Both the position numbers and the translations under genes were made by a program. This document shows, one piece after another, positions 51,076-63,950 of a stretch of DNA of 64,000 nucleotides. The notes beneath the pieces were generated by a model. That model was not told the origin of the DNA, searched no databases, and was given only the letters and a program-made list of their open reading frames with translations. This stretch comes from Daphnia carinata (lineage: Eukaryota > Arthropoda > Branchiopoda > Diplostraca > Daphniidae). Within the stretch, counting starts at the first letter, position 1. Each line of letters opens with the position of its first letter. The DNA is taken from NCBI RefSeq assembly GCF_022539665.2, contig NC_081340.1:248001-312000 (forward strand). The letters run 5' to 3'.

Positions 51076-53589
51076 CTATTGCTTGCTGATCGGATCTTGA
51101 TTCTGCTGAAATGCTTTCTTCTGTGTTTGAAGATTTTCTGAACCCGTAGTATGTTCAAAACTTGCAGTTTGTTCTGAACTTGCGGTTTGTTCCAAACCCC
51201 TAATTGGCTCTGAACTTGCAGCCCGCTCTGCACTTGCAGGTTGTTCCGTGTCCACCATCTCCTCTGCAGACTCCATTTCCTCGACTTGACATTGTTGCTC
51301 TACAATTTCGGCCGGCTCGCCAGCTGTATTTGATGTCTCCGTCTGTTGAGTTTCAGCTTCTTTGATGTCTCTGGAAACAAGATGGTCAAAAGGCGTAGAT
51401 ATTTGTTGTTTGTTTACCTCGGGAATGATCCCATTTGACTCATCTACAATGACGTTTCGACTGATTTCGACTTTTCTCTTTGATGGGATCCATATTCGAT
51501 AAGCTTTTGTGGACACACAGCAACCAACAAAGATGCCTTGCACAGCCTTAGGATCAAGTTTTCGTCGTAACGCATCAGGAATATGTACAAAGGAAACAGA
51601 ACCAAAGATACGCAGGTGCGATACATCCGGCTTTACTCCATGCAGAATTTCATAAGGAGTTGCACTTCCAGTTCTTGATAGGATCCGGTTCTGTATGTAG
51701 ACTGCGTAGGCGACTGATTCAGCCCATAGGTGATCAGGAACGTTTCGTGCAAGATACATACTGCGTGCTGCTTCCATTATAGTACGATTTGCCCTTTCGG
51801 AGACACCGTTCTGTTCTGGAGTATATGGGGCACTAAGTTCATGGTTGATTCCCATTTGTTCAAGCCATTCTTCAAATTCTCGATTCACATATTCTCCGCC
51901 ATTGTCGGATCGTAGTGTGCAGATCTGTCGATTATGTTGATTTTTAAAAATGGCTACAAACTTCTTGAATTGATTGAGGGCTTCGGACTTATGTTGAAGA
52001 AAATATACCTCCGACCAGCCACTGAAGTCGTCCTTGAATAAAACGAAGTAACGAGATTTGTTTGGAGACATCGTTTGCATAGGTCCACAAATGTCAGAGT
52101 GTACCAGATCGCCTACATTGATACCTCTTCTTCTTCCACTTGGAAACGGCAGACGATGCATTTTACCAAGAATGCATCCTGTACATAATGATGATGGGAA
52201 GTTACTATGATTAATGTGGAGACCGCAAACTGCATTTTGACGTTCCATTTTCATGATGGTCTTGTTGTTTGTATGTGCGAGTCTCTGATGCCAAGTAGAG
52301 ATTGACAGGCTGGTGGCGGCGTGTGACGTTGTTTGAATTTTTACAGTGAGATCAAGATAATATAGCTTTTCGTTGGCGCGTTTGCCAGTCATCTCTAACT
52401 TTCCGTGGCGAAAGAAAGTTACCATATCATCAGAAAAAATGGCTTCTATTCCATGTGCTGTGGCAGCACTGATAGAAAAAAGATTTATTCCTAAGCCAGG
52501 AACGTAAAGCACGTCAGTAAGTAGGAGGGATATTCCGATACTGTTAGTTACTTCCACATCACCCTTTCCTTCAGCTTGTAAACAAGTGTTTCCGATACCG
52601 AGGACCGAATGAGTTCCTTTCTTGATTGATTTGAAGTTAACAAGGATTGATCTTTTATCAGTCATGTGTTCAGATGAACCAGAGTCGGCAACAAAACCAT
52701 AGGTCTCGAAGTCAAAGCTAGTTGACGATAGATAACTGTGATCTTGATCTGCTGGTTGGACTAGAAGTGAGAGATTCGCATTTGCTTGATTTTGCTCTGC
52801 TTCATGCCTCAATCTCACTCTACAGTTTGAGACCTTGTGTGGACCAAGACCGCAATAACCACAAAGTTGCTGTTGATATGGTGGAACTCCTCCTCGTCCT
52901 CGATACGTTCCTCGAAATCCGCGACTACCTCCTCTTAAACCTGGGTATCCACCTCTTCTCGTTCCGCGTGGAATGAAGTAAGGTTGAGGTCTGCCGATCT
53001 GCTGATAAGGAAAGTATGCTGCCTGAGGAAGATTTCCGAATTGACTGGGATGGCTGTAGCTTTGAAAATTAGTTGCTGCATAGGCTCCGCCTTGTTGAGA
53101 TGCATTCCCGTCTTGATTCGTAGTAAAGGCTTGAGAGATTGCTTCTTCTTCCTGAAGCTTTGCGAGAAGTAGCTTGACAGTTCTGCCTTCCTCGGGTGAG
53201 TTGTTCCATGTTGTGTAGAAATGACGATAGGTAGATGGGAGAGTGGACAGAATTTTCGACATTACTTGTGTCTCTAGTATTTGTTCACCTACTTCTTTGA
53301 GTCTTGACCACAGGAGTTCAATAGCAGTGACATGGCTTGTCATATTGTGTCCTTGTTTGTATTTATACTCAGTGAATTGTTGAAGTAAGATGAGCCTATT
53401 GTCAGCTGCATTTCGAGCATGTTGATTTCTGATCCTGTCGTACATATCCGCAGCAGTAAGAGATGTGCACAAGGTGTCACGAAGTTCGTCATCGGTCGTA
53501 GCGAAGAGATAATTCCTTGCAGTGACATCTTTCTCTTTCCATTTATTGATGAGATTGGCGTTTGTGACTATACCATTTTCTCCTCTAGT
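51076..53589 (-). pseudogene. gag-pol: Gag, protease and integrase of Copia element 5, N-terminus missing
   Basis: Open from 53589 without an ATG, so the start of gag is lost. Gag (first ~170 residues) contains SLTAADMYDRIRNQ and LPSTYRHFYTTW. Then a Gly/Arg-rich region (RGTRRGGYPGLRGGSRGF), a CCHC knuckle CGYCGLGPHKVSNC, protease FVADSGSSEHM, the pre-integrase WHQRLAH domain, and integrase with DLVHSDICGP, LRSDNGGEYVN and EQNGVSERANRT. It ends in repeats of SSEQTASFEH type before a TAA at 51076. The next frames (51233-50943, then 50974) carry on, indicating two frameshifts in the linker before RT. Confidence 0.85.
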
Positions 53590-53729
53590 CTAAAATTTGT
53601 AATACAGTTTTTGGTTATTATTGTAATCTGTTTTAATAGTTTAACATTTGTGATGGTTGAAGTACGTAGATAATTACAAACTCATAGTCAGGTTTAAACA
53701 ATTAAGTGAGTGATAAAATAGTTCCAAAA

Positions 53730-53773
<44 letters not shown>

Positions 53774-54186
53774 ACTTGTATATAAAAGAAAAAAGGTTTA
53801 ATTATCTGTTTTTCTAAAAAAGAATAGAAATATTTTCAAAATTGTTTTATGAGTTATAAATGCATTGATTGATTTGAATATGAGTGCATGAGTAAAGTCA
53901 AATTTATCTGTTTAGGTAATATTATGTTGTTTTCTACTCTTTGGAGTGCATGAGAAAAAAAAAATCGAAATATCTGATTTTCTCGAAGTTACTATATTCT
54001 TTCTGATCTTTAAAGTCCATGAGTAAAATCGAAATATCTGATTTTTCTCGAAACAGAAAAGAAATAAGGATATGGTAACGTTTCTGTTTTAACTATTGAG
54101 CATAGTAATGATTGTTTGTATGCAAGTTAATTTCACAAAAATAATGATGTTCTGCATTAATATACTATTGACCAAAAAAAAAAAAA
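53590..54186. other. AT-rich non-coding stretch with short diverged repeats
   Basis: No gene seen. It holds a T run of about 34 (53734-53767) and three diverged copies of a ~65-bp unit (about 53881-54060) sharing GTGCATGAG and AAATATCTGATTTTCTCGAA. It separates the truncated Copia element from satellite block 4 and may be ancient host sequence. Confidence 0.5.
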
Positions 54187-57100
54187 TATTGAATACAAGT
54201 ACATTTGATACTGTTTGAATGTAGATCATGAAACTGATTCTATAACACTATATTCATACTGAATACACGTATATTTGATGCTGTTTGAGTGTAGATATTG
54301 AAACTCACTGTATCACACTATATTCACATTGAATACACGTATATTTGATACTGTTTGAATGTAGATCATGAAACTGATTCTATAACACTATATTCACATT
54401 GAATACACGTATATTTGATACTGTTTGAATGTAGATCATGAAACTGATTCTATAACACTATATTCACATTGAATACACGTATATTTGATGCTGTTTGAAT
54501 GTAGATATTGAAACTCGCTGTATCACACTATATTCACATTGAATACAAGTACATTTGATACTGTTTGAATGTAGATCATGAAACTGATTCTATAACACTA
54601 TATTCACATTGAATACACGTATATTTGATACTGTTTGAATGTAGATCATGAAACTGATTCTATAACACTATATTCACATTGAATACACGTATATTTGATG
54701 CTGTTTGAATGTAGATATTGAAACTCATTGTATCACACTATATTCACATTGAATACACGTATATTTGATACTGTTTGAATGTAGATCATGAAACTGATTC
54801 TATAACACTATATTCACATTGAATACACGTATATTTGATGCTGTTTGAATGTAGATCATGAAACTGATTCTATAACACTATATTCACATTGAATACACGT
54901 ATATTTGATGCTGTTTGAATGTAGATATTGAAACTGATTCTATCACACTATATTCACATTGAATACACGTATATTTGATACTGTTTGAATGTAGATCATG
55001 AAACTGATTCTATAACACTATATTCACATTGAATACACGTATATTTGATGCTGTTTGAATGTAGATATTGAAACTCACTGTATCACACTATATTCACATT
55101 GAATACACGTATATTTGATACTGTTTGAATGTAGATCATGAAACTGATTCTATAACACTATATTCACATTGAATACACGTATATTTGATACTGTTTGAAT
55201 GTAGATCATGAAACTGATTCAATAACACTATATTCACATTGAATACACGTATATTTGATACTGTTTGAATGTAGATCATGAAACTGATTCTATAACACTA
55301 TATTCACAATGAATACACGTATATTTGATACTGTTTGAATGTAGATCATGAAACTGATTCTATAACACTATATTCACATTGAATACACGTATATTTGATA
55401 CTGTTTGAATGTAGATCATGAAACTGATTCTATAACACTATATTCACATTGAATACACGTATATTTGATACTGTTTGAATGTATATCATGAAACTGATTC
55501 TATAACACTATATTCACATTGAATACACGTATATTTGATACTGTTTGAATGTAGATCATGAAACTGATTCTATAACACTATATTCACATTGAATACACGT
55601 ATATTTGATACTGTTTGAATGTAGATCATGAAACTGATTCTATAACACTATATTCACATTGAATACACGTATATTTGATGCTGTTTGAATGTAGATATTG
55701 AAACTCATTGTATCACACTATATTCACATTGAATACACGTATATTTGATACTGTTTGAATGTAGATCATGAAACTGATTCTATAACACTATATTCACATT
55801 GAATACACGTATATTTGATACTGTTTGAATGTAGATCATGAAACTGATTCTATAACACTATATTCACATTGAATACACGTATATTTGATGCTGTTTGAAT
55901 GTAGATATTGAAACTGATTCTATAACACTATATTCACATTGAATACACGTATATTTGATACTGTTTGAATGTAGATCATGAAACTGATTCTATAACACTA
56001 TATTCATATGGAATACACGTATATTTAATGCTGTCTTAATGTAGATCATCAAACTGATTGTATAACACTATATTCACATTGAATACACGTATATTTGATG
56101 CTGTTTGAATGTAGATCATGAAACTGATTCAATAACACTATATTCACATTGAATACACGTATATTTGATACTGTTTGAATGTAGATCATGAAACTGATTC
56201 TATAACACTATATTCACATTGAATACACGTATATTTGATACTGTTTGAATGTAGATCATGAAACTGATTCTATAACACTATATTCACATTGAATACACGT
56301 ATATTTGATACTGTTTGAATGTAGATCATGAAACTGATTCTATAACACTATATTCACATTGAATACACGTATATTTGATACTGTTTGAATGTAGATCATG
56401 AAACTGATTCTATAACACTATATTCACATTGAATACACGTATATTTGATACTGTTTGAATGTAGATCATGAAACTGATTCTATAACACTATATTCATTGA
56501 ATACACATATTTGATACTATATTCACATTGAATACACGTATATTTGATACTGTTTGAATGTAGATCATGAAACTGATTCTATAACACTATATTCACATTG
56601 AATACACGTATATTTGATACTGTTTGAATGTAGATCATGAAACTGATTCTATAACACTATATTCACATTGAATACACGTATATTTGATACTGTTTGAATG
56701 TAGATCATGAAACTGATTCTATAACACTATATTCACATTGAATACACGTATATTTGATACTGTTTGAATGTAGATCATGAAACTGATTCTATAACACTAT
56801 ATTCACATTGAATACACGTATATTTGATACTGTTTGAATGTAGATCATGAAACTGATTCTATAACACTATATTCACATTGAATACACGTATATTTGATGC
56901 TGTTTGAATGTAGATATTGAAACTGATTCTATAACACTATATTCACATTGAATACACGTATATTTGATACTGTTTGAATGTAGATCATGAAACTGATTCT
57001 ATAACACTATATTCACATTGAATACACGTATATTTGATGCTGTTTGAATGTAGATATTGAAACTGATTCTATAACACTATATTCACATTGAATACACGTA

Positions 57101-59160
57101 TATTTGATACTGTTTGAATGTAGATCATGAAACTGATTCTATAACACTATATTCACATTGAATACACGTATATTTGATACTGTTTGAATGTAGATCATGA
57201 AACTGATTCTATAACACTATATTCACATTGAATACACGTATATTTGATGTTGTTTGAATGTAGATATTGAAACTCGCTGTATCACACTATATTCACATTG
57301 AATACAAGTACATTTGATACTGTTTGAATGTAGATCATGGAACTGATTCTATAACACTATATTCACATTGAATACACGTATATTTGATACTGTTTGAATG
57401 TAGATCATGAAACTGATTCTATAACACTATATTCACATTGAATACACGTATATTTGATGCTGTTTGAATGTAGATATAAACTATATTTGATACTGTTTGA
57501 ATGTAGATCATGAAACTGATTCTATAACACTATATTCACATTGAATACACGTATATTTGATACTGTTTGAATGTAGATCATGAAACTGATTCTATAACAC
57601 TATATTCACATTGAATACATATATATTTGATGCTGTTTTTTGAATGTAGATCATGAAACTGATTCTATAACACTATATTCACATTGAATACACGTATATT
57701 TGATGCTGTTTGAATGTAGATATTGAAACTCACTGTATCACACTATATTCACATTGAATACACGTATATTTGATACTGTTTGAATGTAGATCATGAAACT
57801 GATTCTATAACACTATATTCACATTGAATACACGTATATTTGATGCTGTTTGAATGTAGATATTGAAACTCATTCTATCACACTATATTCACATTGAATA
57901 CACGTATATTTGATGTTGTTTGAATGTAGATATTGAAACTCACTGTATCACACTATATTCACATTGAATACACGTATATTTGATACTGTTTGAATGTAGA
58001 TCATGAAACTGATTCTATAACACTATATTCACATTGAATACACGTATATTTGATACTGTTTGAATGTAGATCATGAAACTGATTCTATAACACTATATTC
58101 ACATTGAATACACGTATATTTGATACTGTTTGAATGTAGATCATGAAACTGATTCTATAACACTATATTCACATTGAATACACGTATATTTGATACTGTT
58201 TGAATGTAGATCATGAAACTGATTCTATAACACTATATTCACATTGAATACACGTATATTTGATACTGTTTGAATGTAGATCATGAAACTGATTCTATAA
58301 CACTATATTCACATTGAATACACGTATATTTGATGCTGTTTGAATGTAGATATTGAAACTCATTCTATCACACTATATTCACATTGAATACACGTATATT
58401 TGATACTGTTTGAATGTAGATCATGAAACTGATTCTATAACACTATATTCACATTGAATACACGTATATTTGATGCTGTTTGAATGTAGATATGAAACTG
58501 ATTCTATCACACTATATTCACATTGAATACACGTATATTTGATACTGTTTGAATGTAGATCATGAAACTGATTCTATAACACTATATTCACATTGAATAC
58601 ACGTATATTTGATACTGTTTGAATGTAGATCATGAAACTGATTCTATAACACTATATTCACATTGAATACACGTATATTTGATGCTGTTTGAATGTAGAT
58701 CATGAAACTGATTCTATAACACTATATTCACATTGAATACACGTATATTTGATACTGTTTGAATGTAGATCATGAAACTGATTCTATAACACTATATTCA
58801 CATTGATACACGTATATTTGATGCTGTTTGAATGTAGATATTGAAACTGACATTGAATACACGTATATTTGATACTGTTTGAATGTAGATCATGAAACTG
58901 ATTCTATAACACTATATTCACATTGAATACACGTATATTTGATGCTGTTTGAATGTAGATATTGAAACTCACTGTATCACATTGTATTCACATTGAATAC
59001 ACGTATATTTGATACTGTTTGAATGTAGATCATGAAACTGATTCAATAACACTATATTCACATTGAATACACGTATATTTGATACTGTTTGAATGTAGAT
59101 CATGAAACTGATTCTATAACACTATAATCACATTGAATACACGTATATGAGATACTGTTT
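54187..59160 (-). repeat. 70-bp satellite, block 4 (about 71 monomers, inverted)
   Basis: The same monomer as blocks 1-3 read on the opposite strand (CACGTATATTTGAT, CTGTTTGAATGTAGATC, TATTCACATTGAATA). Both variants occur; GATGCTG goes with AGATATTGAAACT, as GCATC goes with AATATC on the other strand. Small rearrangements at 56495-56530, 57470-57500 and 58800-58860. The right end degrades at 59140-59160. Confidence 0.97.
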
Positions 59161-59638
59161 TTATCTCTTATCATATTTTAATTTAAATTGCAGAGTACCC
59201 TGAAACATACTATGTCTAATATAGTTCATTTAGTAAAATACTACAACGGCTACACCAGAAATATTTATTACATTTTTCTTACTTTTTAGTGCATAAAATG
59301 TTTTCCAGTTGCATTCATTTTGTACTTGCTCTTGCAACTAGCAGCACCAACTTACCAACTAAGTCTTACCATATCGGTAGTGCTCTAAGCTGTGACACGG
59401 GTAGTCCTGTGTTCGATTCTCCCTGGTTTCATATCATCTGAGGTTTTTAATAATTATTCTATGAAACAATTTTTGGGAAGAAAACAATTACTGGTGTTTA
59501 GGGTAATACTACTGAAATGGAAAATAATGGTATTCCTGACTTAAAGAAATAAGAAATAAAGAATAAAAGAAATAGGACTATTTCTAAGGAGAAATAGGAC
59601 TGAGGCCAAGGAGAAATAGGACCGATGGCGTGGAGAAA
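59161..59638. other. Unique AT-rich spacer between satellite and 5S array
   Basis: No gene seen. It contains a tRNA-like sequence (59363-59431) and, next to the gap, three imperfect copies of AAGGAGAAATAGGAC (59560-59638). Confidence 0.6.
59363..59431 (+). ncRNA. Degenerate tRNA-like sequence
   Basis: ATCGGTAGTGCTC resembles a D arm with box A, and GTCCTGTGTTCGATTCTCCC carries a box-B-like TGTTCGATTC. Stems are incomplete, so it is a tRNA relic or the head of a tRNA-derived SINE. Confidence 0.4.
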
Positions 59639-59738
59639 NNNNNNNNNNNNNNNNNNNNNNNNNNNNNNNNNNNNNNNNNNNNNNNNNNNNNNNNNNNNNN
59701 NNNNNNNNNNNNNNNNNNNNNNNNNNNNNNNNNNNNNN
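59639..59738. other. Scaffold gap (100 N)
   Basis: Exactly 100 N at the left edge of the 5S array. The number of lost repeats is unknown. Confidence 0.99.
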
Positions 59739-59773
59739 TCATCCAAAACGGCTAGGTGGATATAAAAGTTTTG

Positions 59774-59893
59774 ATGCCAACAGCATCCCGTATTCCCAAG
59801 CGGTCACCCATCTAGGTACTAACGGAACCCGACGTAGCTTAACTTCCTGGAGCTGACGAGACAAGGTTTGTTCTACGTGGTATGGCCGTTGAC
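59774..59893 (-). rRNA. rrn5S: 5S ribosomal RNA, copy 1
   Basis: The minus strand starts GTCAACGGCCATACCACG and ends with GGGATGCTGTTGGCAT. It includes AAGTTAAGCTACGTCGGG (box A/internal control region) and ATGGGTGACCGCTTGGGAAT (box C), the classic internal RNA polymerase III promoter. The 5' and 3' ends pair (GTCAACGGC with GCTGTTGGC). A T4 terminator (CTTTTA) follows within 10 nt. Part of the large ribosomal subunit. Confidence 0.95.
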
Positions 59894-60237
59894 AATTCAG
59901 TTCCAAAATAAAATGAATACACTCCAGTAATGTCCATTAAAACCAGCACAAGTACAATTGATTTATATAGTTAAGGATATTGGACTGGTAACCATCGCGT
60001 TCGGTCAACCACAAAAATGCAAACAAATAAAATTCACTTTCTTTGAAAAGGTCACTTTTCTCACGGAAATGCACCATTCTTTTTGTATTTCGTTTTAAAA
60101 TACCTTTAGTTTATAGAAGATGAAATTTAAAAACTGACCACTAGGTGGCGTTTTAGAAAATACTAGAATTTACCGCGAGATGGTTCGTACTTCCCTGTGA
60201 TTCATCCAAAAACGGCTAGGTGGATATAAAAATTTTG

Positions 60238-60357
60238 ATGCCAACAGCATCCCGTATTCCCAAGCGGTCACCCATCTAGGTACTAACGGAACCCGACGTA
60301 GCTTAACTTCCTGGAGCTGACGAGACAAGGTTTGTTCTACGTGGTATGGCCGTTGAC
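60238..60357 (-). rRNA. rrn5S: 5S ribosomal RNA, copy 2
   Basis: Gene sequence as copy 1. The downstream run reads ATTTTTAT, a T5 rather than T4 terminator. Confidence 0.95.
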
Positions 60358-60701
60358 AATTCAGTTCCAAAATAAAATGAATACACTCCAGTAATGTCCA
60401 TTAAAACCAGCACAAGTACAATTGATTTATATAGTTAAGGATATTGGACTGGTAACCATCGCGTTCGGTCAACCACAAAAATGCAAACAAATAAAATTCA
60501 CTTTCTTTAAAGAGGTCACTTTTCTCACGGAAATGCACCATTCTTTTTGTATTTCGTTTTAAAATACCTTTAGTTTATAGAAGATGAAATTTAAAAACTG
60601 ACCACTAGGTGGCGTTTTAGAAAATACTAGAATTTACCGCGAGATGGTTCGTACTTCCCTGTGATTCATCCAAAAACGGCTAGGTGGATATAAAAGTTTT
60701 G

Positions 60702-60821
60702 ATGCCAACAGCATCCCGTATTCCCAAGCGGTCACCCATCTAGGTACTAACGGAACCCGACGTAGCTTAACTTCCTGGAGCTGACGAGACAAGGTTTGTT
60801 CTACGTGGTATGGCCGTTGAC
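60702..60821 (-). rRNA. rrn5S: 5S ribosomal RNA, copy 3
   Basis: Identical by eye to copy 1. Confidence 0.95.
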
Positions 60822-61165
60822 AATTCAGTTCCAAAATAAAATGAATACACTCCAGTAATGTCCATTAAAACCAGCACAAGTACAATTGATTTATATAGTT
60901 AAGGATATTGGACTGGTAACCATCGCGTTCGGTCAACCACAAAAATGCAAACAAATAAAATTCACTTTCTTTAAAGAGGTCACTTTTCTCACGGAAATGC
61001 ACCATTCTTTTTGTATTTCGTTTTAAAATACCTTTAGTTTATAGAAGATGAAATTTAAAAACTGACCACTAGGTGGCGTTTTAGAAAATACTAGAATTTA
61101 CCGCGAGATGGTTCGTACTTCCCTGTGATTCATCCAAAAACGGCTAGGTGGATATAAAAGTTTTG

Positions 61166-61285
61166 ATGCCAACAGCATCCCGTATTCCCAAGCGGTCACC
61201 CATCTAGGTACTAACGGAACCCGACGTAGCTTAACTTCCTGGAGCTGACGAGACAAGGTTTGTTCTACGTGGTATGGCCGTTGAC
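61166..61285 (-). rRNA. rrn5S: 5S ribosomal RNA, copy 4
   Basis: Identical by eye to copy 1. Confidence 0.95.
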
Positions 61286-61629
61286 AATTCAGTTCCAAAA
61301 TAAAATGAATACACTCCAGTAATGTCCATTAAAACCAGCACAAGTACAATTGATTTATATAGTTAAGGATATTGGACTGGTAACCATCGCGTTCGGTCAA
61401 CCACAAAAATGCAAACAAATAAAATTCACTTTCTTTAAAGAGGTCACTTTTCTCACGGAAATGCACCATTCTTTTTGTATTTCGTTTTAAAATACCTTTA
61501 GTTTATAGAAGATGAAATTTAAAAACTGACCACTAGGTGGCGTTTTAGAAAATACTAGAATTTACCGCGAGATGGTTCGTACTTCCCTGTGATTCATCCA
61601 AAAACGGCTAGGTGGATATAAAAGTTTTG

Positions 61630-61750
61630 ATGCCAACAGCATCCCGTATTCCCAAGCGGTCACCCATCTAGGTACTAACGGAACCCGACGTAGCTTAACT
61701 TCCTGGAGCTGACGAGACAAGGTTTGTTCTACGTGGTATTGGCCGTTGAC
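61630..61750 (-). rRNA. rrn5S: 5S ribosomal RNA, copy 5 (one-base insertion)
   Basis: 121 nt. An extra A in the 5' part (GGCCAATACCACG instead of GGCCATACCACG, + strand 61738-61742) disturbs the end of helix I/loop A. It may be a variant gene or a pseudogene. The internal promoter is intact. Its unit is also the longest. Confidence 0.85.
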
Positions 61751-62095
61751 AATTCAGTTCCAAAATAAAATGAATACACTCCAGTAATGTCCATTAAAAC
61801 CAGCACAAGTACAATTGATTTATATAGTTAAGGATATTGGACTGGTAACCATCGCGTTCGGTCAACCACAAAAATGCAAACATATAAAATTCACTTTCTT
61901 TGAAAGAGGTCACTTTTCTCACGGAAATGCACCATTCTTTTTGTATTTCGTTTTAAAATACCTTTAGTTTATAGAAGATGAAATTTCAAAACTGACCACT
62001 AGGTGGCGTTTTAGAAAATACTAGAATTCACCGCGAGATGGTTCGTACTTCCCTGTGATTCATCCAAAAACGGCTAGGTGGATATAAAAGTTTTG

Positions 62096-62215
62096 ATGCC
62101 AACAGCATCCCGTATTCCCAAGCGGTCACCCATCTAGGTACTAACGGAACCCGACGTAGCTTAACTTCCTGGAGCTGACGAGACAAGGTTTGTTCTACGT
62201 GGTATGGCCGTTGAC
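62096..62215 (-). rRNA. rrn5S: 5S ribosomal RNA, copy 6
   Basis: Identical by eye to copy 1; the spacer to its left already has the second spacer type. Confidence 0.95.
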
Positions 62216-62559
62216 AATTCAGTTCCAAAATAAAATGAATACACTCCAGTAATGTCCATTAAAACCAGCACAAGTACAATTGATTTATATAGTTAAGGAT
62301 ATTGGACTGGTAACCATCGCGTTCGGTCAACCACAAAAATGCAAACAAATAAAATTCACTTTCTTTAAAGAGGTCACTTTTCTCACGGAAATGCACCATT
62401 CTTTTTGTATTTCGTTTTAAAATACCTTTAGTTTATAGAAGATGAAATTTCAAAACTGACCACTAGGTGGCGTTTTAGAAAATACTAGAATTCACCGCGA
62501 GATGGTTCGTACTTCCCTGTGATTCATCCAAAAACGGCTAGGTGGATATAAAAGTTTTG

Positions 62560-62679
62560 ATGCCAACAGCATCCCGTATTCCCAAGCGGTCACCCATCTA
62601 GGTACTAACGGAACCCGACGTAGCTTAACTTCCTGGAGCTGACGAGACAAGGTTTGTTCTACGTGGTATGGCCGTTGAC
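62560..62679 (-). rRNA. rrn5S: 5S ribosomal RNA, copy 7
   Basis: Identical by eye to copy 1. Confidence 0.95.
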
Positions 62680-63023
62680 AATTCAGTTCCAAAATAAAAT
62701 GAATACACTCCAGTAATGTCCATTAAAACCAGCACAAGTACAATTGATTTATATAGTTAAGGATATTGGACTGGTAACCATCGCGTTCGGTCAACCACAA
62801 AAATGCAAACAAATAAAATTCACTTTCTTTAAAGAGGTCACTTTTCTCACGGAAATGCACCATTCTTTTTGTATTTCGTTTTAAAATACCTTTAGTTTAT
62901 AGAAGATGAAATTTCAAAACTGACCACTAGGTGGCGTTTTAGAAAATACTAGAATTCACCGCGAGATGGTTCGTACTTCCCTGTGATTCATCCAAAAACG
63001 GCTAGGTGGATATAAAAGTTTTG

Positions 63024-63143
63024 ATGCCAACAGCATCCCGTATTCCCAAGCGGTCACCCATCTAGGTACTAACGGAACCCGACGTAGCTTAACTTCCTGG
63101 AGCTGACGAGACAAGGTTTGTTCTACGTGGTATGGCCGTTGAC
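63024..63143 (-). rRNA. rrn5S: 5S ribosomal RNA, copy 8
   Basis: Gene as copy 1; the immediate 5' flank has AGTT in place of AATT. Confidence 0.95.
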
Positions 63144-63487
63144 AACTCAGTTCCAAAATAAAATGAATACACTCCAGTAATGTCCATTAAAACCAGCACA
63201 AGTACAATTGATTTATATAGTTAAGGATATTGGACTGGTAACCATCGCGTTCGGTCAACCACAAAAATGCAAACAAATAAAATTCACTTTCTTTTAAGAG
63301 GTCACTTTTCTCACGGAAATGCACCATTCTTTTTGTATTTCGTTTTAAAATACCTTTAGTTTATAGAAGATGAAATTTCAAAACTGACCACTAGGTGGCG
63401 TTTTAGAAAATACTAGAATTCACCGCGAGATGGTTCGTACTTCCCTGTGATTCATCCAAAAACGGCTAGGTGGATATAAAAGTTTTG

Positions 63488-63607
63488 ATGCCAACAGCAT
63501 CCCGTATTCCCAAGCGGTCACCCATCTAGGTACTAACGGAACCCGACGTAGCTTAACTTCCTGGAGCTGACGAGACAAGGTTTGTTCTACGTGGTATGGC
63601 CGTTGAC
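63488..63607 (-). rRNA. rrn5S: 5S ribosomal RNA, copy 9
   Basis: Gene as copy 1; same flank variant as copy 8. Confidence 0.95.
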
Positions 63608-63950
63608 AACTCAGTTCCAAAATAAAATGAATACACTCCAGTAATGTCCATTAAAACCAGCACAAGTACAATTGATTTATATAGTTAAGGATATTGGACT
63701 GGTAACCATCGCGTTCGGTCAACCACAAAAATGCAAACAAATAAAATTCACTTTCTTTTAAGAGGTCACTTTTCTCACGGAAATGCACCATTCTTTTTGT
63801 ATTTCGTTTTAAAATACCTTTAGTTTATAGAAGATGAAATTTCAAAACTGACCACTAGGTGGCGTTTTAGAAAATACTAGAATTCACCGCGAGATGGTTC
63901 GTACTTCCCTGTGATTCATCCAAAACGGCTAGGTGGATATAAAAGTTTTG

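Larger units (their letters stand above)
49185..53589 (-). mobile_element. Ty1/Copia element, truncated at both ends (element 5)
   Basis: Gag, protease, integrase, then RT and RNase H in this order on the minus strand: integrase before RT is diagnostic of Copia. Part of the 3' LTR is present up to the gap. No 5' LTR, primer site or start of gag is found on the right. It carries frameshifts between integrase and RT, a stop and an internal deletion in RT. Confidence 0.9.

Noticed and set aside
59498-59746. Open frame spanning the N gap before the 5S array
   Set aside because: It is open only because of the Ns.
59894-60237. A spliced-leader RNA or snRNA gene in the 5S spacer
   Set aside because: No donor-bearing leader, Sm site or second Pol III box set is recognisable in the spacer.
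60170-63620. Seven repeated 66-codon open frames on the minus strand, starting MELNCQRPYHV or MELSCQRPYHV
   Set aside because: They are translations of the 5S rRNA gene and its flanks; the one-base insertion in copy 5 breaks the frame, as expected for RNA genes.
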